Source of the DNA: a virus
Reading direction: 5' to 3' (one strand)
DNA: 30,552 nt
Virus record (IMG/VR): IMGVR_UViG_3300010354_017497
Location: 1 to 30,552 of that record
In this document: positions 7,659 to 15,369 of the stretch, piece after piece
Layout of the letters: each line of letters starts with the position of its first letter
Numbering within the stretch: the first letter of the stretch is position 1
Made by a program: the position numbers and the translations under genes
Notes under the pieces: generated by a model
Database searches by the model: none
The model's input: only the letters and a program-made list of their open reading frames with translations
What the model was told of the DNA's origin: nothing

Positions 7659-8835
7659 AAACTATTATTGTTCAATGAAATTTAAATTCCTAAAGATAGA
7701 TTTAGGATCCAAAACAACTTATAATTGTCATGCCGCTGCTTCTCACCCAATTGATTTTGATTGGCTTAAAGAAAATCCGGGAAACCTTTTTAATACCAAA
7801 GTAAATGTGTTTGAACGAGAACAAATGTTAAGGAACGAGCGCAATGCCAGTTGTGAGCAGAACTGCTGGTCTGCAGAAGACAATGGTGCGCAAAGTCCAA
7901 GACTGTATCAGGGTGGGGTAGAAAAGACACATCAAGAAATTATTACTCAGCCAGAAACAATCGATCTAACTATAGGAGCGGATTGTAATCTAACCTGTTC
8001 ATACTGCTGCAAAGAATACAGCAATGCTTGGAGGAGAGATGTTATTAACAATGGCAATTACAATCTTACAGATTCACAAGATGATAGATATCAAGGCAAC
8101 ATCAAAGACAAAGCTCTGTTAAAAATTAGCCAACCAAGATTAAAAAACGCAGAACATTATCAAATTTTATTAAAAGAAATAGAACTGTCTGCAATAAAAT
8201 TAAAAAAATTAGTGATAACCGGAGGAGAACCATTGTTGGATAATGCTCTTATGGACGTTTTAGAACAATTAAATCTATCTTCTGCGACACAGATAGAGTT
8301 GTACACAGGATTAGGAGTCAGCAATTCTAGATTTTTGAATATGATCAAAAAATTAAAAAAGATAAAAAATCTTGTAGTAAAAGTCAGTTCAGAAAACATA
8401 GAACAATTGTTGGAGTTTAATAGATATGGAATTAAATGGACAGAATTTTCTGATAAGATCGACATATTAAAAAAAGAAGAGATTAATTTTGAATTCCATT
8501 CGACGTTGTCAAATCTCACAATATTTGGATTTAAAAAATTTTACGATCATTTTAGATCGCATAAAATAGTTGTGACGTTTGCTTATCAACCCAGGATGAT
8601 GAGTCCACACATTCTCGACAAAAGGAGCAAAGATTTGATTGAGCAGGATCTATTAACATTACCAAAAAGTTTTTATGAGCCCATATTAAAATCAATAAAA
8701 CAAGAGCCCAACGAGTTAGAAAAGAAAAATATTAAAGAATTCTTATATGAATTTACAAAAAGACGTAAGGATCTCAATTTAAAGGTATTTCCAAAAACAT
8801 TTTTAGAGTGGCTTCAAATAGAAAATGTGTTATAA
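7648..8835 (+). CDS. Radical SAM protein (twitch-type) inserted between primase and helicase
   Basis: A 395-residue radical SAM enzyme. The [4Fe-4S]-binding CxxxCxxC motif is at Cys113, Cys117 and Cys120, and the SAM-binding GGEP motif is at 192-195. An upstream C-E-Q-N-C pair (69-73) followed by E-x-x-G-x-x-S-x-R resembles the N-terminal module of phage twitch-domain radical SAM proteins. Substrate is unknown. The ATG lies inside the end of the primase gene, preceded by a purine-rich AAAGAGAAAGAA; an in-frame ATG at 7675 is a possible alternative. Its stop is 24 nt before the helicase ATG. It therefore sits inside the primosome operon, an unusual place for a cargo enzyme. Confidence 0.88.
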   Translation: MDNRNYYCSMKFKFLKIDLGSKTTYNCHAAASHPIDFDWLKENPGNLFNTKVNVFEREQMLRNERNASCEQNCWSAEDNGAQSPRLYQGGVEKTHQEIITQPETIDLTIGADCNLTCSYCCKEYSNAWRRDVINNGNYNLTDSQDDRYQGNIKDKALLKISQPRLKNAEHYQILLKEIELSAIKLKKLVITGGEPLLDNALMDVLEQLNLSSATQIELYTGLGVSNSRFLNMIKKLKKIKNLVVKVSSENIEQLLEFNRYGIKWTEFSDKIDILKKEEINFEFHSTLSNLTIFGFKKFYDHFRSHKIVVTFAYQPRMMSPHILDKRSKDLIEQDLLTLPKSFYEPILKSIKQEPNELEKKNIKEFLYEFTKRRKDLNLKVFPKTFLEWLQIENVL

Positions 8836-8859
8836 TTGTATGAGAGAATAGAAAAACTT

Positions 8860-10296
8860 ATGGCTGATTATACTTTTGATGTACAAAAATTATATTTAGA
8901 AATGTTATTGGCAGATGCCGAATCATTTGCTAGATCACAGAATATTTTTGACAGCAATAATTTTGATAGAAAACTACAACCTATCGCAAAATTTATCAAA
9001 GATTATTCCGAGCAATATAAAGTATTGCCGGAAGTTGACCAAGTAAATGCTAAATTTGATATCAAATTAAAAACAGCAAAAGATTTAGACCCTTCGCATT
9101 TCTCTTGGTTGTTAGATGAGTTTGAGACGTTTTCCCGACACAAAGCACTTGAGCGTGCCATATTAGAATCTGCAGATTTATTAGAGCACGGTGACTATGC
9201 TCCTGTAGAGGACAAGATCAAGGCAGCGGTCAACATTGGCTTGACCAGAGACATGGGTACGGATTACTTCGAAGATCCTCGAGGTAGATTAGAGCGATTA
9301 AAAAACTCTAATGGACAGGTCAGCACAGGTTGGCCCAGCATCGACAAGAAATTGTTTGGTGGATTCAATCGCGGTGAGTTGAACATATTTGCAGGCGGAT
9401 CAGGTGCAGGTAAATCATTGTTCTTACAAAATCTAGCGGTGAATTGGGCCAGCGCTGGCTTGAATTGTTGTTATATCAGTTTTGAATTAAGTGAAATGTT
9501 GGTAGCGATGAGATTGGATGCCATGATCACTAATATTCCTACAAGAAAAATATTTCCTGAAATTGAAAACGTTGAAATGAAAATTAAGTTACTTGCTAAA
9601 AAATCGGGCAATCTGCAAATCAAATATTTGCCATCGGGCAGCACAGTATTAGATATTAAAACTTATCTAAAAGAATTAGAAATTAAATCTAAAAAGAAAA
9701 TAGATTGTATATTGATAGATTATCTTGATCTCATGATGCCAAAGAGTAAAAAAGTATCACCAGCAGATCTGTTTATTAAAGACAAATATGTTTCAGAAGA
9801 GTTAAGAAATTTAGCAGTAGAATCACAAATGTTAATGGCTACAGCATCTCAGTTAAACAGAGCATCTGTGGAAGAGATTGAGTTTGATCACAGTCATATA
9901 GCGGGCGGATTATCTAAAGTACAAACAGCAGATAACGTGTTTGGTATATTCACTAGCCGAGCGATGAAAGAGCGTGGTAGATACCAAGTGCAGTTTATGA
10001 AAACTAGAAGTTCCAGTGGTGTAGGACAGAAAGTGGATTTAGAGTTCGATTTGGATACTCTAAGAATTAGAGATTTACCAGAAGATACTGAGCAGCATCA
10101 ATTTAAAAAACAAACATCCACAGTGTATGACTCTTTAAAACAAAAGAGCAAAATTGCTGGAGATGGCACTGCCACAGATGCTCGAGCAGAATTAGATCCC
10201 ACCAAAGGAGAAGAAGTGGGCAAGATTAGAGCCACAGTGGAAGGCAGCAAGTTAAGACAACTGTTAAATGATCTTCATTCAGATGAAGAGCAATAA
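8860..10296 (+). CDS. Replicative DNA helicase (T4 gp41/DnaB-like)
   Basis: A hexameric RecA-fold helicase of 478 residues (T4 gp41: 475). GGSGAGKS Walker A is at about 179-186 and the DnaB-type motif LIDYLDLMM with the Walker B Asp is near 285. The C-terminus is charged and flexible. It unwinds the fork and recruits gp61. I choose the ATG at 8860, giving MADYTFDVQ; the frame also opens at TTG 8836 directly after the upstream stop, which would add 8 residues. The stop overlaps the TylF-like gene start (TAATG), so the next gene is translationally coupled. Confidence 0.93.
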   Translation: MADYTFDVQKLYLEMLLADAESFARSQNIFDSNNFDRKLQPIAKFIKDYSEQYKVLPEVDQVNAKFDIKLKTAKDLDPSHFSWLLDEFETFSRHKALERAILESADLLEHGDYAPVEDKIKAAVNIGLTRDMGTDYFEDPRGRLERLKNSNGQVSTGWPSIDKKLFGGFNRGELNIFAGGSGAGKSLFLQNLAVNWASAGLNCCYISFELSEMLVAMRLDAMITNIPTRKIFPEIENVEMKIKLLAKKSGNLQIKYLPSGSTVLDIKTYLKELEIKSKKKIDCILIDYLDLMMPKSKKVSPADLFIKDKYVSEELRNLAVESQMLMATASQLNRASVEEIEFDHSHIAGGLSKVQTADNVFGIFTSRAMKERGRYQVQFMKTRSSSGVGQKVDLEFDLDTLRIRDLPEDTEQHQFKKQTSTVYDSLKQKSKIAGDGTATDARAELDPTKGEEVGKIRATVEGSKLRQLLNDLHSDEEQ

Positions 10297-10919
10297 TGAT
10301 ATTATTGAATAAAGATGCTGTTCCTCTAGCATCAAGTCAAGAACGAGTAGAAGGATTACATAGAGCTTTAATTTCTGTACATCAAAATAGTATAGAAGGA
10401 GATTTCGTAGAGTGCGGAGTCTACAAAGGAGGAAATCCTATTATAGCAAAAAAATTCTTTGACAGCGTGGGATTAAACAAAAAAATTTATTGTTACGACA
10501 CATTTGAGGGCATGACTCCTCCCAGTGATAAAGATGGCAACAAGGCAAAAAGGAACTGGAACAACAAGGCCAAGTGTGAAGCCAATCTCAATGAAGTAAA
10601 AACAAATTTTAAAACACACGATTGTTTAGATGATAACATTAAGTTCGTGGTGGGTGATGTTTGCGAAACATTACGTAGGAAAGAAAATTTGCCAGAAAAA
10701 ATATCAATACTGCGTTTGGACACAGATTTCTACGAATCGACCAAAACAGAATTAGAAGTGTTATTCCCTTTGTTAGTAAAAGATGGGTTTCTAATCATCG
10801 ATGATTATGGACATTGGCAAGGTTGCCAGCAAGCAGTGGATGAATATTTTTCAAAAGACTTTGTTACGAGTAGATTCGAAAGATTAGATTACACAGGCAT
10901 TATGTACAGGAAAGCGTAG
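10296..10919 (+). CDS. TylF/macrocin-O-methyltransferase-like protein
   Basis: A 207-residue SAM-dependent methyltransferase of the TylF family. Visible family signatures are FVECGVYKGG (37-46) for SAM binding, CYDTFEGM (66-73), LDTDFYEST (141-149) and IIDDYGHW (167-174) with the metal-binding aspartates. TylF relatives O-methylate sugars or small metabolites, and phage copies are often found with glycan-modification genes. The start overlaps the helicase stop, so it is expressed from the replication operon. Substrate is unknown. It could act on a glycan, on the host surface or on another phage-made metabolite. Confidence 0.85.
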   Translation: MILLNKDAVPLASSQERVEGLHRALISVHQNSIEGDFVECGVYKGGNPIIAKKFFDSVGLNKKIYCYDTFEGMTPPSDKDGNKAKRNWNNKAKCEANLNEVKTNFKTHDCLDDNIKFVVGDVCETLRRKENLPEKISILRLDTDFYESTKTELEVLFPLLVKDGFLIIDDYGHWQGCQQAVDEYFSKDFVTSRFERLDYTGIMYRKA

Positions 10920-10994
10920 CGTCAGCGCATTTTTTTTAAAAGCGACAGCGTAAGTTAGCGTGCAAAGATTTTGGCCTCGATTGTCTTTTGGTAA
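10920..10994. other. Short convergent intergenic region with AGCG-rich imperfect direct repeats and a T-run
   Basis: Between the convergent methyltransferase and TauD-like genes. It holds GCGTCAGCGCA and GCGACAGCGTA (9 of 11 bases alike) flanking a run of eight T. A weak terminator is possible, but I see no convincing stem. Confidence 0.3.
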
Positions 10995-11816
10995 TTAAAC
11001 ATCTCCATGGCGAGAGTTCATGCGCCATAGTTCTCGAGAATACTGCTCTTCCACGCTGTCCACTGTGCCCCTTGCGGAGTGCAGCATGGAGATGTTGTCC
11101 CAGATCAGGAAATCTTTTTCGTCCCAGTGATGCTCATACACATATTTTTCATCAGTGGCATAACTGCGCAATTCCGCTAACAAACGGTCACTGTCTTCCT
11201 TGCTCAGTCCCAGTATCTGTTGTATGTGGCCATACACGGAAAATAAACAATTCTCTCCCGATATCCAATGGGGCATCACCAGTGGATGATACACCAAGCC
11301 GTCTGCCTGCATGTCTTTCAGCTCTTCCTGTGTGGGCACGGCAGATGAAAAATAGTCAGTGGCGTGTTTGTGTACCGCCACTTTGCCCGTGATCTTCTTC
11401 TTGATGTTCAGGGGGAGATCCCTGTACACGGCGGACTGATCTGAGAACACCGTGGTTCCTCCCACCCGCGCCACCGTGATGGAATACAGGAAACTGAACG
11501 TGGGCGGACACTGCATGAATGATTGGTCGATGTGCCATATCTCTGGGCTCAGCTGTCCCTTGGTCTTGTCATTGTGCAACACGTATATCTCTGGATGTGT
11601 CTCGAGGGCATTGGTCCTCCATTTGGCATGGCGTATGGGTGTGCCGAACCTTTTGTTTATGGCCACCAATTGATCCGGGGTGGCTTCAAAGTTCTTGAAA
11701 ATTAAAATTTTGTGTTGCATCATGAGATCGATCATCTTGTCTGTGTCTTGTAACACTTGCTCGGCCGACGAATCGTGTATCTTTACTCCGTAGGGTTGAA
11801 GTGGTTCCAATCTCAT
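10995..11816 (-). CDS. TauD/TfdA-family Fe(II)/2-oxoglutarate dioxygenase
   Basis: A 273-residue member of the TauD clan. The iron-binding facial triad is visible: H-x-D in WHIDQS (His95, Asp97) and the distal His246 in MLHSARG, with a likely 2-oxoglutarate-binding Arg near 261-265 (RELWR). The GGTTVFSD stretch (119-126) is typical of the family. Such enzymes hydroxylate small molecules such as taurine, aryl-oxy acids or modified amino acids; the substrate here cannot be read. The codon composition is noticeably richer in G+C than the neighbouring replication genes, suggesting separate acquisition. A GATAAATT sequence upstream is only a weak late-box match. Confidence 0.88.
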   Translation of the reverse strand: MRLEPLQPYGVKIHDSSAEQVLQDTDKMIDLMMQHKILIFKNFEATPDQLVAINKRFGTPIRHAKWRTNALETHPEIYVLHNDKTKGQLSPEIWHIDQSFMQCPPTFSFLYSITVARVGGTTVFSDQSAVYRDLPLNIKKKITGKVAVHKHATDYFSSAVPTQEELKDMQADGLVYHPLVMPHWISGENCLFSVYGHIQQILGLSKEDSDRLLAELRSYATDEKYVYEHHWDEKDFLIWDNISMLHSARGTVDSVEEQYSRELWRMNSRHGDV

Positions 11817-11987
11817 ATAACATAATTTATCTAGAAGAAATTGGTAATATTATCATTTTGGTTGCTGTTAAATTTTTTATTAAAATAAGATAGACTTTTT
11901 TAAAAATTAATTGTACAATGGTATTTTATTAGCATCCATAAATGCAGATAATTACAATATCAATGATGACACAGCAGGAGATGACCC

Positions 11988-12188
11988 ATGGGCATACACT
12001 ACACATACAAGTCACAGAGTGGCGAGCGAAACCTGCGCAAACAGCAGAAACAGGAAGAGTTGCGTAGACGCAGCGACCAAAGAAAGCAATCGAAAGAACA
12101 GACAGAACCCACACCAGATGTTTACGTGGTGCCAGACAATGAAGTGGTAACACTGGATCATCTGACCAATCCGGATCTCAAGAAGTGA
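11988..12188 (+). CDS. Small highly charged hypothetical protein
   Basis: A 66-residue, very polar protein rich in Arg, Gln, Glu and Lys, probably partly coiled-coil or disordered (for example RNLRKQQKQEELRRRSDQR). An AGGAG Shine-Dalgarno lies about 9 nt upstream of the ATG. The stop overlaps the GTG start of the radical SAM gene (GTGA), indicating a two-gene operon. Function unknown; it could be a partner or adaptor for the radical SAM protein. Confidence 0.65.
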   Translation: MGIHYTYKSQSGERNLRKQQKQEELRRRSDQRKQSKEQTEPTPDVYVVPDNEVVTLDHLTNPDLKK

Positions 12189-13198
12189 TTAATTCTAGAT
12201 TATTTGATTGGTACGATATAGACATCAATAAAAATTTAAAAATAAAAAAACGTTGCTCACGACCGTTTGATACTGTTCTAATAGATAAACAGGGTTCTTG
12301 TTATCTCTGTGAATGCACATCTTGGTTGCCTCAGTCAGCTGGAAATTTACAAATAAAAACACTGGACGAAATTATAAACAGTGATGTTGCCAACGAACTT
12401 CAGCAAGCAATATTGGATAATTCGTATCGATATTGTAATAACCGTCACTGTGCTTATCTATTAGATTACAAAGGCACCGACACATGGAAACTTGTTGAAC
12501 CTGTTAGGCAAATTAAACATATTAGGTTGGCTATCGATGATAGTTGTAATCTCAGTTGTCCTAGTTGTAGAATTAAAAAAATTTTTTATAAAAGCGGAGG
12601 AGAATTTAATAAAAGAATAAAATTAATCGATAAGGTTTTGGATTTTTTAAAATCTCAGAAACACGAGATACAAGTACATATCGGATCTGACGGTGATCCT
12701 TTTGCCAGTCTTGTCTATAGATATTTCATGTTAAAAACCAAACACTTTGAAAATTTAAAATACAGTATGCAAACTAATGGACTGCTTATTAAAAAGAATT
12801 TTCATAAGTTTAAACACATTACCAATAATCTTTCGCAGATTGGTATTAGCATAGACGGTGCTACTAAACAAACATATGAAGAATTACGACAGGGGGGTGT
12901 TTGGGAAAAACTCTTAGAAAATCTAGAATTTTTAAAAACAATCAAAACATTTAAAATACATTTTCATTTCGTAGTGCAGCAAAAAAATTATCATGAGATT
13001 GAACCATTTATAGAACTTGGTGTAAAATATAATGCTGATAAAATATTTCTTAATAGAATTACTGATTGGAATACATTATCGAATTTTGACACTGTTGCCA
13101 TTGCAGATACAACACACCCCGAAAATAAAAAACTGCTCGAGATATTAGATAAAATTAAAGACAAAGAAGATTTTGTTGAATTTAGATCTTTATTTTAA
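12185..13198 (+). CDS. Radical SAM protein with N-terminal cysteine-rich (SPASM/twitch-like) module
   Basis: A 337-residue protein. Cys24, Cys39, Cys42, Cys44, Cys84 and Cys89 form an N-terminal auxiliary-cluster-like region, followed by the radical SAM CxxxCxxC at Cys121, Cys125 and Cys128. The usual GGEP is replaced by GSDGDPF (168-173 region). A barrel segment with S-I-D-G-A follows near residue 220, as in SPASM proteins. The auxiliary module precedes rather than follows the core. Start is GTG, overlapping the previous stop. The gene ends 9 nt inside the convergent SGNH-like gene. Substrate unknown; peptide or sugar modification is plausible for this family. Confidence 0.83.
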   Translation: MINSRLFDWYDIDINKNLKIKKRCSRPFDTVLIDKQGSCYLCECTSWLPQSAGNLQIKTLDEIINSDVANELQQAILDNSYRYCNNRHCAYLLDYKGTDTWKLVEPVRQIKHIRLAIDDSCNLSCPSCRIKKIFYKSGGEFNKRIKLIDKVLDFLKSQKHEIQVHIGSDGDPFASLVYRYFMLKTKHFENLKYSMQTNGLLIKKNFHKFKHITNNLSQIGISIDGATKQTYEELRQGGVWEKLLENLEFLKTIKTFKIHFHFVVQQKNYHEIEPFIELGVKYNADKIFLNRITDWNTLSNFDTVAIADTTHPENKKLLEILDKIKDKEDFVEFRSLF

Positions 13199-13900
13199 TT
13201 TTGTTTGAAACTTTTCTTGAAATAATTTTGCAAATACTCGATGATGTTCCACACCATAATGTACCCCATCTCGGGCTAAATTTGGTTCTTTGATTATGAT
13301 ACGTTCTTTATTCCATTCCGGCCAACAGTTCTTAATAGTTTTATTTTTTAAAATATTTAGATCTCCCTGCAGGGGCACATATTCGTCTGCAAAACAATGA
13401 AAGGTTTTAGCATTGTTTTTTTGAGCAAATTTTTCTAAAAAAAATACATTACGTAGAAAATTGTTTTTATCTGTGTCTGCAGTTTCTATTTTTAAAAATT
13501 CGGAATCGCTAGTTAAATTTTCTGGTTCTATGTCAAGTCTTTCTCTACGACTGATTGCGGGCCAACATGCTATTATAATTTTAGGATATAAAAAATTTTC
13601 TGTTGCATATAATATTCTTATCATTTGATCGGCATTGCCGCCGGGTCTTGCAAGATTCCACCATCGTAATTTTTTTATATTATGTTTGTCTTCTAGGTTT
13701 TTAGATAGTACATTCACCCAAACTTCATTTTCTTCCAGCCCCTCTCCGAATGTGTGCGAACAACCTAACACAACAATATTTTTTCCACCTTCATGAAGAT
13801 TAGAAAATTCTGGACAGCGATAGCCATAAGAATTTGTCTTGTAATCTCGATAGGGAAAAAATTTTGGTAATTCTTTGTCAGAAAAAAATCCGTATTTCAT
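13190..13900 (-). CDS. SGNH/GDSL-like hydrolase
   Basis: A 236-residue protein with the N-terminal block I nucleophile motif GCSHTFGEG (46-54; Ser48 as likely nucleophile), an Asn/Gly-containing block NLARPGGNAD near 83-92 that could supply the oxyanion hole, and a C-terminal DGVHY (211-215) giving the catalytic Asp/His pair. These enzymes are esterases or acetyl-hydrolases/transferases, often acting on acetylated polysaccharide, and phage versions commonly sit among glycan genes. No signal peptide is seen. An ATTAAATA box ends 5 nt before the ATG. Confidence 0.75.
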   Translation of the reverse strand: MKYGFFSDKELPKFFPYRDYKTNSYGYRCPEFSNLHEGGKNIVVLGCSHTFGEGLEENEVWVNVLSKNLEDKHNIKKLRWWNLARPGGNADQMIRILYATENFLYPKIIIACWPAISRRERLDIEPENLTSDSEFLKIETADTDKNNFLRNVFFLEKFAQKNNAKTFHCFADEYVPLQGDLNILKNKTIKNCWPEWNKERIIIKEPNLARDGVHYGVEHHRVFAKLFQEKFQTKLK

Positions 13901-13905
13901 ATCGA

Positions 13906-13913
13906 TATTTAAT
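13906..13913 (-). promoter_or_regulatory. Late-like box ATTAAATA, 5 nt before ATG
   Basis: Minus-strand ATTAAATA overlapping the stop of the 71-residue gene and ending 5 nt before the SGNH-like ATG at 13900. It differs from TATAAATA in two positions. Confidence 0.35.
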
Positions 13914-14124
13914 CAATATCTAATTGCACTTCCACTGCAAGAGCATCTCTTCTATACCAGCTCTTTATGTTGAGATCAATCTGATAAGGCGAACCTCGCC
14001 ATCGAGTAAGTATGGTCCAATCTCTTGTGGTGATTCGAACCCAATACCTATCACCCTTGGATCGCCGAGGTACTGTGAGATCCATACAGTATTGTTTAGG
14101 TGGTTTATCAATAGGCCATTTCAT
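13909..14124 (-). CDS. Small hypothetical protein directly downstream of tRNA-Ala
   Basis: A 71-residue basic, tryptophan-rich protein (MKWPIDKPPKQYC start; RYWVRITTRDWT core). Its ATG begins only 6 nt after the CCA end of tRNA-Ala, with no Shine-Dalgarno possible outside the tRNA itself. If co-transcribed, 3' tRNA processing would leave an almost leaderless message. No domain is recognised. Competing plus-strand frames look like shadows. The proximity to the tRNA makes reality of the gene less certain than its neighbours. Confidence 0.5.
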   Translation of the reverse strand: MKWPIDKPPKQYCMDLTVPRRSKGDRYWVRITTRDWTILTRWRGSPYQIDLNIKSWYRRDALAVEVQLDID

Positions 14125-14130
14125 ATTTTT

Positions 14131-14206
14131 TGGTGGAGGCGATCAGGATCGAACTGACTACCTCTTGACTGCCAGCCAAGCGCTCTACCAAATGAGCTAC
14201 GCCCCC
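14131..14206 (-). tRNA. tRNA-Ala (anticodon GGC)
   Basis: A complete 76-nt cloverleaf with encoded CCA. Acceptor GGGGGCG/CGCCTCC contains the G3:U70 wobble pair that is the main alanine identity element. D arm GCTC/GAGC, anticodon stem CTTGG/TCAAG with loop CTGGCAG (anticodon GGC, reading GCC and GCU), and T arm GTCAG/CTGAT with canonical loop TTCGATC. It lies 10 nt downstream of tRNA-Thr on the same strand. Confidence 0.95.
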
Positions 14207-14216
14207 GTGTGTATTC

Positions 14217-14290
14217 TGGTGCCCCCACCCTGTACTGACCAGGGAACTAACCCTTACCATGGGTTTGGTATGCCATTTACCTATAGGGGC
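14217..14290 (-). tRNA. tRNA-Thr (anticodon GGT) with a non-canonical T loop
   Basis: A 74-nt cloverleaf with encoded CCA. Acceptor GCCCCTA/TGGGGGC gives G1:C72 and C2:G71, both threonine identity elements; D arm GGTA/TACC with GG in the loop; anticodon stem AACCC/GGGTT with loop ATGGTAA (anticodon GGT, reading ACC and ACU); T stem CCCTG/CAGGG. The T loop is GTCAGTA instead of the usual TTCRANN, so T54 and A58 are replaced by G. Standard finders may score it low for that reason. Only 10 nt separate it from tRNA-Ala. Confidence 0.82.
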
Positions 14291-14331
14291 ATGTTTATTA
14301 TTATAACAGGAATTTGTGATTTGCCAACTGG

Positions 14332-14931
14332 TTAGAAACCCAGACCGTGTTCCATGAGCTCATGAATGCCGGAATATAAGAAATACACTGCCAGAACCGT
14401 GAACAACCAACGACTGTATAAGAATATCCGTCTCACAGGCAATTTCTTAATTTGATAATTTGCGGCCTTAATTGCCATTACCAAAATCACCAAACCCACC
14501 AAAATGCCCAAACCAATCAAACCTATAGTTGGATAGTCTGCGTATATGCCCGTGAGGAACAAGACCACCTCTACTCCTTCTCTAAAGATTATAGCAAATG
14601 TAGCCGTGCCCAATGCCCATACGCTGTGTTTTGGCAGGTCTTTTATATGCTGTGCAGCACCATGGCAAAACCATGCCACCCAGGCCAATATAACACCCGT
14701 TATAATGGCGATTAAAGCTTCAAAGCGCTCTAAATTTGTGTGATCTCCTAGCCATGCAGCAGTTGCACTGCCCAATAAAATTGTGGCTATAAAAGCGGCT
14801 ACAGCGCTGATCCAGATGCTGCGTTGTTGCTTTAAATTACCGCCCGTGCTGGCCAGTGCTAAAACCATGATCAACCATATTTCCAGTCCTTCTCTGAAGA
14901 TAACAACTGCGGAACTCAATAGTGGTGTCAT
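14332..14931 (-). CDS. FTR1/EfeU-type iron permease
   Basis: A 199-residue multi-pass membrane protein. The two REGLE-type iron-translocation motifs of the FTR1 family are present, REGLE at 13-17 and REGVE at 117-121, each within a hydrophobic helix. About six hydrophobic segments can be traced. FTR1/EfeU proteins import iron across the cytoplasmic membrane, usually with a ferroxidase partner (Fet3 or EfeO/EfeB), which I do not see here. It is shorter than EfeU (~276 aa), with shorter loops and C-terminus. An iron permease in a T4-like phage is unusual. A host-type promoter lies just upstream, divergent from the lipoprotein gene, and AAGG precedes the ATG. Confidence 0.85.
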   Translation of the reverse strand: MTPLLSSAVVIFREGLEIWLIMVLALASTGGNLKQQRSIWISAVAAFIATILLGSATAAWLGDHTNLERFEALIAIITGVILAWVAWFCHGAAQHIKDLPKHSVWALGTATFAIIFREGVEVVLFLTGIYADYPTIGLIGLGILVGLVILVMAIKAANYQIKKLPVRRIFLYSRWLFTVLAVYFLYSGIHELMEHGLGF

Positions 14932-14958
14932 TGTGCCTTATTAATTTTTATCATACTT

Positions 14959-14987
14959 ATTTTATGGCGTTTGACCACTTGCGTCAA
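14959..14987 (-). promoter_or_regulatory. Host-type promoter for the iron permease gene
   Basis: Minus strand: -35 TTGACG (14982-14987), 17-bp spacer, -10 TAAAAT (14959-14964). A start near 14952 would give a leader of about 20 nt that contains the AAGG ribosome site. The -35 overlaps that of the divergent plus-strand promoter. Confidence 0.55.
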
Positions 14988-15007
14988 TTGGTTTTTTGTT
15001 TTATAAT
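14979..15007 (+). promoter_or_regulatory. Host-type promoter for the small lipoprotein gene
   Basis: Plus strand: -35 TTGCGT (14979-14984), 17-bp spacer, perfect -10 TATAAT (15002-15007). A late-like ATTAAATA follows at 15012-15019, so the gene may have tandem early and late control. Confidence 0.5.
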
Positions 15008-15011
15008 ATAA

Positions 15012-15019
15012 ATTAAATA
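15012..15019 (+). promoter_or_regulatory. Late-like box ATTAAATA, 4 nt before ATG
   Basis: Plus-strand ATTAAATA ending 4 nt before the lipoprotein ATG at 15024; no Shine-Dalgarno fits between. Confidence 0.3.
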
Positions 15020-15023
15020 ACAT

Positions 15024-15161
15024 ATGAAAAAAACATTGATAATATTCTGTCTGTTTTTCGTGATTGGCTGTGCTGCCACACCATCAACAAACACAGAAAA
15101 AACCAGCCCTATGGACCGCGTAGGTCAGGTACTGGAAAAAATTACTCTACCTAGATTTTAA
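15024..15161 (+). CDS. Small lipoprotein (45 aa)
   Basis: A 45-residue peptide starting MKKTLIIFCLFFVIGC. It has a Lys-rich n-region, hydrophobic h-region and a lipobox (V-I-G-C, Cys16), so cleavage would leave a ~30-residue acylated, Ser/Thr-rich tail. It is too short for default gene callers. Phage lipoproteins of this size include spanin outer subunits and superinfection-exclusion or receptor-blocking proteins; sequence alone does not decide. It is divergent from the iron permease and overlaps the stop of the convergent 66-residue gene by a few bases. Confidence 0.65.
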   Translation: MKKTLIIFCLFFVIGCAATPSTNTEKTSPMDRVGQVLEKITLPRF

Positions 15162-15358
15162 TCTTTACTGTTCCACTTGTCCAGCATGCCTTGTAGTTGG
15201 CTGCCGTGCAATTCTGCGGGATCTTGTTCCACTCCGTGTTTCAGGCCATAGCCGGAACTGCGCTTGCTTCGATGATGCAATTTGGAGTCAAAGGTTGAAC
15301 TAATATCTCTGTTCTTGTTCCTGTTATTTTTATGTCTTTTTTTATTCTTTTTAAACAT
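15158..15358 (-). CDS. Small strongly basic hypothetical protein
   Basis: A 66-residue protein whose first half is extremely basic (MFKKNKKRHKNNRNKNR), suggesting nucleic-acid binding, followed by a polar tail ending with L-D-K-W-N-S-K-D. No domain is recognised. A host-type promoter with extended -10 (TGCTACAAT) ends 11 nt before the ATG, which would leave a leader of only a few nucleotides. Early expression is inferred from the promoter class. Confidence 0.6.
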   Translation of the reverse strand: MFKKNKKRHKNNRNKNRDISSTFDSKLHHRSKRSSGYGLKHGVEQDPAELHGSQLQGMLDKWNSKD

Positions 15359-15369
15359 TTCTTATTTCA

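Noticed and set aside
8836-8859. TTG start for the gp41-like helicase
   Set aside because: Possible, but an ATG 24 nt downstream gives a length and N-terminus closer to T4 gp41; noted as an alternative only.
14020-14075. GGGTTCGAATC on the minus strand looked like the T arm of a third tRNA
   Set aside because: The flanking bases do not form a T stem or acceptor stem, and no matching D and anticodon arms are present; it lies inside the 71-residue frame.
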